57,246 nt of DNA from a virus. How positions within the stretch are numbered: the first letter of the stretch is position 1; the number at the start of each line of letters is the position of its first letter. The notes beneath the pieces were generated by a model. The model was given only the letters and a program-made list of their open reading frames with translations, ran no database searches and was not told where the DNA came from. The translations under genes and the position numbers were made by a program. Location of the stretch: positions 1 to 57,246 of IMG/VR virus record IMGVR_UViG_3300020445_000940. One strand, written 5' to 3'. This document shows positions 40,688 to 47,954 of this stretch, in pieces.

Positions 40688-41434
40688 TTATGTTCGTTTT
40701 TCAGCACCCTCCATAGTAAGAAAACCTTTTGCATCGTGTCCCTCTCTCTCCTCTTTAAAAGTAGCATCTTTTTTAAAACGAAAACTTACATTACCAGAAA
40801 CACTTACTCTTAACCCTTTTTTACCCTTTAATTCTGATAAATTAGGTTCTACTTCGTGTACAGCCCAAGATGGAAACATAATTAATCTGCCTGGAACTGG
40901 AGCCCAATATACTTCATTAAGTGTTTCTCTTAATCTAGGTTTTTTTGGGTTGTATGGTAATTGAACTGCGATTGCTTGAGCTCTAGGGTCAGAAAACCAT
41001 ATACTTCCACATTTTTCTGGAGATTGTAAATAATAAACAAAACTAAAGTGTGTGCCTGGGTGAGTATGATTACGATTATGAGCACCAAACTGAGAAACAT
41101 TTGCCCACATATTATCAATGACTGGTTCTGTATCTGGATTTAAATCCATCATTTCTTTTATTTTAAAACCTATTTGAAGTGCTTCTTTTCCCAAATCTTC
41201 ATATTCTTCTCGCATATGCATATCTACTGCACTATGCCAACCTCTTGAGTTAGAACGAACAATACCTTGATTATCGTCATCTTTCCATTTAAAAATATGT
41301 TTTAACCATTTTTTATTTCTTTCTTCATAATTTAAAATATCAACAAAATGAAATAGTGTTGGAAACCATATCTCAGATGTTATCTTTCCTCTTTTATCTA
41401 ATGGGACTTGTTGTGCGAGTTTATTAAATGTCAT
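40688..41434 (-). CDS. 2OG-Fe(II) oxygenase-like protein (HxH type)
   Basis: The start at 41434 forms an ATGA overlap with the preceding oxygenase, so translation is coupled; an earlier frame start would lie inside that gene. The metal motif is GAHNRNHTHPGTHFSFVYYL. The distal element is GRLIMFPSWAVHEVEP, followed by GLRVSVSGNVSFRF with the Arg. The 248-residue length and the order of blocks match the phage family PF13759/TIGR02466. With its neighbour it forms a two-gene islet between gp13 and fibre genes. Confidence 0.82.
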   Translation of the reverse strand: MTFNKLAQQVPLDKRGKITSEIWFPTLFHFVDILNYEERNKKWLKHIFKWKDDDNQGIVRSNSRGWHSAVDMHMREEYEDLGKEALQIGFKIKEMMDLNPDTEPVIDNMWANVSQFGAHNRNHTHPGTHFSFVYYLQSPEKCGSIWFSDPRAQAIAVQLPYNPKKPRLRETLNEVYWAPVPGRLIMFPSWAVHEVEPNLSELKGKKGLRVSVSGNVSFRFKKDATFKEEREGHDAKGFLTMEGAEKRT

Positions 41435-42090
41435 ACATAACTTGGGCCGTGTAACCAACCCTCAATACAATTTCTTACACCCTTTGTAACTTTAGTAACA
41501 CGCCAAGGGACAAAAGATGGAAATATAATTATTTGACCTTTTTGTCTAAATAATTTATTATCCGTAGTCATATTCATTAATTCAATATGTCCACCATCAT
41601 AATCTTTGGTGTCAGATAATTGAATAATAAAAGTTAATTTTCTAAATGGTGCATTGTTTCCAATGTCTAAATGATAATTATAGAAGTTTTTGTTCTTATA
41701 ACAAACTATTTGTGGATTGTCTGCTTGATAAAAACCAGCAAGTTGCATTTTAAAATTTTTATCATTAGCTTGTTGTGCAAGTTCTAACACTTTAGTATAG
41801 GGCCAACCTTTATCGTTCATAGGTAAAGATTGTTGTGTTGCTTTTCTCACACCTTTTAATGAACTATCAACCCATAATTCTTTAACTGTTTCTTTTACTA
41901 TTGCATCACATTCTTTTTCTGCAAAAAACTGTGATGTTAATATAGAAACTATATTTTTATTACCTACCAGTTTGACAATATTTTTATCATCTGGTTCAAC
42001 AATATTTTTTTCTTGGGTTTCTTCTTTTTTTTCTTCCTCTTTTTTAGGAAGTTCCAGAGTATCAATCTCTGAGTCTGTAAATGTATTCAT
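41431..42090 (-). CDS. 2OG-Fe(II) oxygenase-like protein lacking the distal His
   Basis: The first ligands are intact: HLD at residues 140-142 in FYNYHLDIGN. The segment KLTFIIQLSDTKDYDGGHIEL is standard. In the C-terminal motif IIIFPSFVPWRVTKVTKGVRNCIEGW, Trp196 stands where the iron-binding His is found in the related gene at 18923-19786. The Arg (206) that binds 2-oxoglutarate is kept. The N-terminal 40 residues are a charged, Glu-rich leader. It may be inactive or use another ligand set. Confidence 0.78.
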   Translation of the reverse strand: MNTFTDSEIDTLELPKKEEEKKEETQEKNIVEPDDKNIVKLVGNKNIVSILTSQFFAEKECDAIVKETVKELWVDSSLKGVRKATQQSLPMNDKGWPYTKVLELAQQANDKNFKMQLAGFYQADNPQIVCYKNKNFYNYHLDIGNNAPFRKLTFIIQLSDTKDYDGGHIELMNMTTDNKLFRQKGQIIIFPSFVPWRVTKVTKGVRNCIEGWLHGPSYV

Positions 42091-42109
42091 AATTTTTCAC
42101 CTTTTAATA

Positions 42110-42137
42110 ATTATACACTATTTTTTATCAATGTCAA
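42110..42137 (-). promoter_or_regulatory. Sigma70-type promoter of the oxygenase islet
   Basis: On the minus strand TTGACA (42137-42132) and TATAAT (42115-42110) are both perfect with a 16-bp spacer. The -35 lies in the last codons of the preceding gene (stop at 42118). A short leader with AAAAGG precedes the ATG at 42090. Confidence 0.83.
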
Positions 42138-42630
42138 TAGGGTTTTTAATTTGGTCAACATCTGCATTAGTAGGTTTTATTAACCATTGTTTTGTTCTGT
42201 GTTTTTGTCCATTAAAAACTTTTCCCTCTTTTGCATTTTCTAACCATTTATGTAATCGTGTAGATTTTACTGGTTTATATTCTTCTACCCAACCACCATC
42301 TAATTTTCTAGATAACCTACCACCAGTTTTAGGTTTAGGCATTTTATTCCAGTGAAAATGTTGTTTATTAGTATTATTACTCATATAATAATTTTTTTTA
42401 TGATATGTTCCTTCTTTGATTGCAATCCAAGTTTTAATTTGTTCTTTTTGTCTTTCTTTTTTACGAATCATTCGTTCCCAACGAAACAATCTTTGTGTTT
42501 CATCTTCTACTGTATAGAAACGACCTTGTTCATCAATCTTTGTACCACTATATCTTTTATCGTGATAACTTATGATTGGAGGAAATTCTTCTTTTGATGG
42601 GGTTTTGTATTTTTGTTTAAATATCTTCAT
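42118..42630 (-). CDS. Basic protein of unknown function
   Basis: The 170-residue product is strongly basic, with many Lys, Arg, Trp and His residues. Examples are RLFRWERMIRKKERQKEQIKTWIAIKEG in the centre and KPKTGGRLSRKLDGGWVEEYKP. It has no signal peptide or obvious fold. It lies between a glycine-rich fibre gene and the oxygenase pair. A nucleic acid-binding role would fit the charge but is not shown. Confidence 0.62.
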   Translation of the reverse strand: MKIFKQKYKTPSKEEFPPIISYHDKRYSGTKIDEQGRFYTVEDETQRLFRWERMIRKKERQKEQIKTWIAIKEGTYHKKNYYMSNNTNKQHFHWNKMPKPKTGGRLSRKLDGGWVEEYKPVKSTRLHKWLENAKEGKVFNGQKHRTKQWLIKPTNADVDQIKNPIDIDKK

Positions 42631-42643
42631 AATAATATATATT

Positions 42644-44254
42644 CTATGCCCACTGGAGTGCTACACCGTGAATTTTATTTGTAGCAGTAAGTGATGAACC
42701 GACTATCTTCCAACGAAGTCTAACTTGAGGGCTTGCAGACCCAGTAAGAGGTGTACTTCCAGAAAATATCTTAATACCAGAACTACCTGCTTGAAAACCT
42801 TCATCTGTTAATGTAATAGAATTAAATGTAGTGTTATCCCTAGTTGCAGATACACTTATGTCTGTATTTAAATCATCTGCTATTTCTGCAAATACAACTA
42901 TTCTTGCTTTACTTGGTGTTGAACTTGCAGTAAATGTGTCAGATACTAAAGTCATACTTGAACTTGTAACCGTTGCCTGTGAAACAGATACGATTACAAT
43001 TCCAGAACCACCAGTACCACCAGTGCCTGGATTTCCACCGCCTGTACCACCATTACCAGTATTTGCAGCTGCATCTGCACCAGCACCACTAACTGCTTCT
43101 GGGCCACTATTACCACCAGTTGCATAAGTTACTGGACTAGAACCATCTGCGATATTATATGCAAGACCAACACCGCCTGGATTTAATGCATTTTGTGGTT
43201 CAGTTGGTAAGTTATCATTACCTACTGCTCCAGCACCACCACCGCCTGCACCATCTCTATGTCCATCTGGTGGAGTTTGTGGAGTTGCTTGTGAACCAGC
43301 ACCACCTCTGTTTCCAAAACCACCAGGCGAATTTAGTGGTAATACACTTGGTGTCAAAGGAGTTGGATGATTTGAAACTTGTGTACTTGTTCCAATATAA
43401 TGTTGACCTTGAGGTGTTGGATTAGTTGGCAAACCAGTTGCTGGCAAAGGTAATGCATCTGAACCAAATCTTTCACCAACTGGTTGATATGCTGGAACGA
43501 CACCCATATCTGGAACTTTACCACCAATACCACCACCAGAACCACCAGGCCTTCCTAAAAAATGACTTTGTGGGAAACCTTGTGAATCTCCACCTTTACC
43601 TCCACCTTCACCTACTAAGGGTAAAGGGCTTGGGTGATTAAAACTTGAGTCTGCACCATTGTAAGCAAATGAAGGATGAGGGCCACCAGGCGCAGGCGTT
43701 TCTCCCATACCAGCACCAACAACATATTCATAAGTAGCTCCACCAGTAACTGGATAGTTTGGATAATAAATTAAACCACCAGCACCACCACCACCAGTTC
43801 CGTCTGATGCACTTCCACCTCCAGCACCCCCACCACCAACAACAAGAACATTTACACCAGTTGCAGTTGCTGGTGCAGTGTAATCTCCAGTACCAGAAGA
43901 AAAAGTAGTTATTGCAGTTGTATTGGGAACAGACCCTGCTGATTTATTTTCATAGAAATCTGAAGTTGCATCATATAGTGCGTTTGAATTTTCTGAAGTA
44001 TCTATACCACCCTCACTATGAAACTCATCAACAATACCATCTTTTAAATTATATACTGTCAAACCTTCATTGACTGCGTGTTTGAATCCTAATACACCAA
44101 TATTGAAAGGTGTGTTTGTGTCTGCTAAATCGGTATCAATTTCAGTTTTTGTAGATGTGATACTTGCACTAGGTGATATGTCTGCATCAGTAATAGTTCC
44201 ATCTGTGATGTCAGTTGATTTTATCTGAGTTAAACCAGTTAAGGGATTTGGCAT
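42644..44254 (-). CDS. Glycine-rich tail fibre/adhesin paralogue 4
   Basis: This 536-residue member of the same family has ITDADISPSASI, FNIGVLGFKHAVNEGLTVYNLKDGIVDEF, the centre GVNVLVVGGGGAGGG and LIYYPNYPVTGG, and the C-terminus SDTFTASSTPSKARIVVFAEI ... GVALQWA. The domain plan matches paralogues 1 and 2, but it lies about 10 kb away in the baseplate/fibre cluster. It begins 3 bp after paralogue 5. Confidence 0.78.
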   Translation of the reverse strand: MPNPLTGLTQIKSTDITDGTITDADISPSASITSTKTEIDTDLADTNTPFNIGVLGFKHAVNEGLTVYNLKDGIVDEFHSEGGIDTSENSNALYDATSDFYENKSAGSVPNTTAITTFSSGTGDYTAPATATGVNVLVVGGGGAGGGSASDGTGGGGAGGLIYYPNYPVTGGATYEYVVGAGMGETPAPGGPHPSFAYNGADSSFNHPSPLPLVGEGGGKGGDSQGFPQSHFLGRPGGSGGGIGGKVPDMGVVPAYQPVGERFGSDALPLPATGLPTNPTPQGQHYIGTSTQVSNHPTPLTPSVLPLNSPGGFGNRGGAGSQATPQTPPDGHRDGAGGGGAGAVGNDNLPTEPQNALNPGGVGLAYNIADGSSPVTYATGGNSGPEAVSGAGADAAANTGNGGTGGGNPGTGGTGGSGIVIVSVSQATVTSSSMTLVSDTFTASSTPSKARIVVFAEIADDLNTDISVSATRDNTTFNSITLTDEGFQAGSSGIKIFSGSTPLTGSASPQVRLRWKIVGSSLTATNKIHGVALQWA

Positions 44255-44257
44255 AAT

Positions 44258-45946
44258 TTATTTCCACTGCAACGCAACACCGTGTATTTTATTTTCAGCA
44301 GTTTGATTACTTCCAACAATTTTCCAACGGACTTGTACTTGAGGTTGGCCAGGTGCAGCTCCAGTTAATGTAGTAGAACCAGAATATACTTTTGTACCAC
44401 TACTACCACTTACATAACCAGTATCTGTTAATGTGATTGCATCGTAGTTAGTGTTATCTCTAGTTGCAGAAGCTGTAAAATCTGTATTTAAATCGTCACC
44501 CACCTCTGCAAATACTACGAGTCTTGCTTTACTTGGTGTTGAGTTTGCAGTAAATGTATCTGATACTAATGTGCTACTTGTGGATGTAGTTAATGCTTTC
44601 ATTTCCAATACGACTATTTGTCCACTACCACCATCACCGCCTGGCATATTAAAATAAGAAGGGCCTGAACCGCCTGGGCCTCCTGCGTGTGAACCACCTC
44701 CACTACCAGTATTTACAGCACCAGCATATCCAGTATCAGCTGCAGGATGATGAGTAGTAAATGGTTCGTGGTTTCCATCACCACCACCACCTTCACCACC
44801 TTCTGTTTCAGCGCCTGGTGCATATCTACCACCAGAACCACCACCAGCAACTTTACCATCTGGGTGAGCATAACCAGTAGGAATCCAACTTAATTGTGGG
44901 TTAGGAGCTCCTAGTGCAATACCATCACCACCAACACCAGCATTTGCACCACTAGCAGCTGTTCCTGCTGCACCAGCACCACCTCCGCCTCCACCAGCAT
45001 AACCTGGCCCAGAAGCATAACAGATACCACCGTCAAATCCTTGTTGTGTTAAATCTCCAGCAGGATGTCTATTTTCTCCAGTTTCACCTTCACCTACTGT
45101 GCCATCTTCATAACCACCACCTCCACCAGAACCACCAGGCAATCCATCTGTTAATTCTTGGCCAGGAAAGTCTGGGTCAGATGAAGGCTCACTAAATGAA
45201 TATCCGTGTCCACCAGAACCACCACCTTCTGCTAAAACAGTAGGGCCAAAAGTTGTATCGTTGCCTGGTCGTGAGTTTCTTCCTCCTGCCCATTGGGGAT
45301 TTGCTATTGAAAGTGGGCCGACTGCAGGCCAATCAACGGGAAAATATGGTTGTTCTGGAGTTGGATAAGATGGGTGATAAGGTTGAAATCTACCTTCACC
45401 ACCAGCTCCAACAACATATGCAACACTACCACCACCAGTTACTGGAACATCAGCATCTAAAAATACACCACCAGCACCACCACCAGCACCACCACCAGAA
45501 CCTAGTCCACCGCCACCACCAGCGCCACCACCACCGATTGCAAAAACTTTAACCTCAGTTGTAGTTGGTTCATTTGAAAATGTACCAGGCCCAGTTGATG
45601 TTAATCTTGTTAGAGTTGCTTGAGGTGAAGGAATAGGATTAGGGCCGTCTAAATTTGAATAAAAATCGGAACTAGCATCATATTTTGTAGTTGCATTTTC
45701 TGATGTGTCTATACCACTTTCATTGTTGAATTCATCAACAATACCATCAATTAAATTGAAAACAGTAAGTCCTTCACTTACTGCCATCTTAAAACCTAAG
45801 ACACCAATATTAAATGCGTTTGTACTAATTTGGGCTGCATCTAATCCAGCAACTTTAGATTCTGCAATACCAGCAGTTGGACTAATGTCTGCATTTTTTA
45901 CTTCAGCGTCTTTTATGTTTGATGATTTGATAGTTGTTAATGGCAT
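44258..45946 (-). CDS. Glycine-rich tail fibre/adhesin paralogue 5
   Basis: The 562-residue member has a shortened N-terminus (IKSSNIKDAEVKNADISPTAGIAESKVAG), the block FNIGVLGFKMAVSEGLTVFNLIDGIVDEFNNESGIDT, a Gly-rich centre rich in Tyr, His and Pro, and the C-terminal domain ending GVALQWK. Its ATG directly follows GATAAAT, so a late-type motif overlaps the start codon. The order and strand match paralogue 4. Confidence 0.77.
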   Translation of the reverse strand: MPLTTIKSSNIKDAEVKNADISPTAGIAESKVAGLDAAQISTNAFNIGVLGFKMAVSEGLTVFNLIDGIVDEFNNESGIDTSENATTKYDASSDFYSNLDGPNPIPSPQATLTRLTSTGPGTFSNEPTTTEVKVFAIGGGGAGGGGGLGSGGGAGGGAGGVFLDADVPVTGGGSVAYVVGAGGEGRFQPYHPSYPTPEQPYFPVDWPAVGPLSIANPQWAGGRNSRPGNDTTFGPTVLAEGGGSGGHGYSFSEPSSDPDFPGQELTDGLPGGSGGGGGYEDGTVGEGETGENRHPAGDLTQQGFDGGICYASGPGYAGGGGGGAGAAGTAASGANAGVGGDGIALGAPNPQLSWIPTGYAHPDGKVAGGGSGGRYAPGAETEGGEGGGGDGNHEPFTTHHPAADTGYAGAVNTGSGGGSHAGGPGGSGPSYFNMPGGDGGSGQIVVLEMKALTTSTSSTLVSDTFTANSTPSKARLVVFAEVGDDLNTDFTASATRDNTNYDAITLTDTGYVSGSSGTKVYSGSTTLTGAAPGQPQVQVRWKIVGSNQTAENKIHGVALQWK

Positions 45947-45948
45947 AT

Positions 45949-46749
45949 TTATCTCTGGTATCTTGCAACTACAACATCACCGTCAGATAATGCAGATGCA
46001 AATGTTACGGTTGTACCACTTACAGAATAAGCAGATGTTGGAATTTGACAAACTCCATTGATAAAAATAAATACATCATTCACTAAAACTTCGTGTGATA
46101 ATGTCATAGTAGTTGTTGAACTGCCACTTACAGTAAGTGTGTCTAAATTAAAACCAGTTCCTCTTCTTACTGATGTTTTAATTCCTAAATCTCTAACTTC
46201 TATTTCAGCAGATGCAGCTGGGGCAGATGTAAATGTAACAGTTGCACCAGAAGTAGAATAGTTTGTTGACGGTTTTTGAACAATACCATCAATCGTTACT
46301 AATAACGCAGTTGCAGCTGAAATTGTTGATGATGTAACAAATGCAGTTGTTGAATTATCACCAGTAAATGTATCTAGTGTAAATGTTTTTAATGTATCGT
46401 CTAAAAGAGATGCAGTAATAGAACCAGCAGCGATTGCAGTTTTTTCTGTACCAGGCCCTAAACCTTTATGAATGATATAAACTTCATCACTTCCAGCTAA
46501 TGCTTCAGAAAATTCTAAAATCTTTGGAACACCGTTTGCATCATCTTTGATAAAATATGCAACATCTGGTTCTTGTCTAATATTGTTTACAAATACTTCT
46601 ACATTAGATGCGTTAAGTCCAGGCACTTCTCGTGAAAGAACAACTGAATTTGCAATGCTATTATTTGTACCAGCATCAGAACCTACAAAGTCTTCTTTTG
46701 CAAACACATTTGCTGGAATATTTAAAAATGGACTACCTATATATGCCAT
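45949..46749 (-). CDS. Fibre-type structural protein with three beta modules
   Basis: The 266-residue protein contains three related modules. They are VEVFVNNIRQEPDVAYF (residues about 50-66), LLVTIDGIVQKPSTNYSTSGATVTF (about 144-168), and VFIFINGVCQIPTSAYSVSGTTVTF (about 226-250). Each has the pattern of a hydrophobic strand, (D/N)G(I/V)xQ, P, Y and a T-V-x-F strand. Such modules occur in phage tail fibres and tip proteins. It lies next to paralogue 5 and could be a connector or fibre segment. Confidence 0.72.
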   Translation of the reverse strand: MAYIGSPFLNIPANVFAKEDFVGSDAGTNNSIANSVVLSREVPGLNASNVEVFVNNIRQEPDVAYFIKDDANGVPKILEFSEALAGSDEVYIIHKGLGPGTEKTAIAAGSITASLLDDTLKTFTLDTFTGDNSTTAFVTSSTISAATALLVTIDGIVQKPSTNYSTSGATVTFTSAPAASAEIEVRDLGIKTSVRRGTGFNLDTLTVSGSSTTTMTLSHEVLVNDVFIFINGVCQIPTSAYSVSGTTVTFASALSDGDVVVARYQR

Positions 46750-46761
46750 TTACAAACTCCA

Positions 46762-47358
46762 TTAAGTTACATCTTCAAGTATTGATGCAACAACATCTAA
46801 TGTAGCTGCACTTCCATATACTAATACTTTATCGTTACTATTTAAAACAACCTTTTGTCCAGACACAATTTTAAGAGTTGATTGTGGTGGAATAGGTGCA
46901 TCTTTTACAATATGAAATGCTTTGTAAATTACAATCGTACCAGCTGCAGTTCCATTTGATGCACTTGTATTTTGTGCATATGTAAATGTAGTTGCACCAG
47001 TTCTTGTAATCTTGTAAATTCCATTAACATAGTTTGTTGTAGAACCAGTTACATTAACATACATACCAGTTTGTAATCCGTGTGCAGTACCACAAGTAAC
47101 CGTTGCAGTATCACTTGTTGATGCAACACTTGATATCGTTCCTAATGTTGCACTAGTGTCTTGAATAAATGCAGTTGCTGTTATTGCAGCATCACCAGTA
47201 TTGGCTGCATCTAATTCAATAAGAATTGAATTTACTCCAGAACCATTGTTTGCAGTATAAACTGTTTGTGGGCCTGTTAAAGAATCGGTTGCAGTTGACT
47301 GATAATATTCTCCAGCAGAACTTACACTTATGAATGAATTTTTAAAATTATTTGCCAT
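46762..47358 (-). CDS. Virion structural protein of unknown function
   Basis: This 198-residue beta-rich protein is poor in Lys and rich in Thr, Ala and Ser. Its framework (ANNGSGVNSILIELDAANTGDAAITATAFI ... AFHIVKDAPIPPQSTLKIVSGQKVVLN) is typical of baseplate or fibre-associated proteins of marine T4-like phages. An inserted domain (about 75-142, TATVTCGTAHGLQTGMYVNVTGS) resembles Ig-like or head-fibre modules. A GATAAATA motif lies shortly before its start. Confidence 0.7.
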   Translation of the reverse strand: MANNFKNSFISVSSAGEYYQSTATDSLTGPQTVYTANNGSGVNSILIELDAANTGDAAITATAFIQDTSATLGTISSVASTSDTATVTCGTAHGLQTGMYVNVTGSTTNYVNGIYKITRTGATTFTYAQNTSASNGTAAGTIVIYKAFHIVKDAPIPPQSTLKIVSGQKVVLNSNDKVLVYGSAATLDVVASILEDVT

Positions 47359-47374
47359 TTGTGTTTCTCTCTAT

Positions 47375-47382
47375 TATTTATC
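47375..47382 (-). promoter_or_regulatory. Late-type motif before a structural gene
   Basis: GATAAATA on the minus strand lies 17 bp before the ATG at 47358 and after the stop region of the preceding gene. It fits the NATAAATA late consensus with G at the first position. Confidence 0.5.
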
Positions 47383-47719
47383 CAAGTGCAACTGCGACTG
47401 CAATCGCAAACCCTTGTGTTGTTGCAGCTGTTGATTGTGAAGTCCCATCAGCAAATGTTAATGCACCAGAACTTAATGTTACACCAGCAAAAGTGCTACT
47501 ACCAGAAAATGTATTATTACCACTAAAAGAAATATTTGCAGTTGCATCAAAGGCAACAGCATTTAGTGCTACTATCGCTTCTACTACATCTGTTGAAGAT
47601 GCAATAGTACCAGTTGCAGCTAGTAAATTTGCGATATCACCAACATCACTCGCAGTTGAGTTAAATGTCGTTCTAAAAGTTTCAAACGAATTTGATGCTA
47701 ATACGCTTCTATCTGCCAT
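47378..47719 (-). CDS. Small fibre-like virion protein
   Basis: The 113 residues begin with a helix and the element SSTDVVEAIVALN, common in the N-terminal part of phage fibre proteins. A Ser/Gly/Thr beta segment follows (SGNNTFSGSSTFAGVTLSSGALTFADGTSQ), resembling trimeric fibre repeats. It overlaps the upstream coiled-coil gene by 11 nt. It could be a short fibre adaptor. Confidence 0.66.
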   Translation of the reverse strand: MADRSVLASNSFETFRTTFNSTASDVGDIANLLAATGTIASSTDVVEAIVALNAVAFDATANISFSGNNTFSGSSTFAGVTLSSGALTFADGTSQSTAATTQGFAIAVAVALG

Positions 47720-47951
47720 TGCTCTTCTCTAACATTTGTTTCATCATACTTTTCATTTCGTGCATTTCTGACTTAATAGTATTTATCTCACGAACTGCGT
47801 TTCTTAATTCATCTCTTTGTCTTTGTGCTTCCATTCTTCTTTTTCTAATTTTATTAAATGCACTTTCATCTGTATTTAATATTGCACCAGAGTAAGTATC
47901 TCTTACTAAATGGTCTTTATCCTTTACTTTCAATTCTGATATTTCTGACAT
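47709..47951 (-). CDS. Small coiled-coil protein
   Basis: The 80-residue protein starts with a short beta-like segment (LVRDTYSGAILNTDESAFNKIRKRR). A coiled coil follows from about residue 35 (MEAQRQRDELRNAVREINTIKSEMHEMKSMMKQML). Small proteins of this type occur near baseplate genes in other T4-like marine phages. It begins 4 bp after the DUF4815 protein. The function is not known. Confidence 0.7.
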   Translation of the reverse strand: MSEISELKVKDKDHLVRDTYSGAILNTDESAFNKIRKRRMEAQRQRDELRNAVREINTIKSEMHEMKSMMKQMLEKSNGR

Positions 47952-47954
47952 ATT

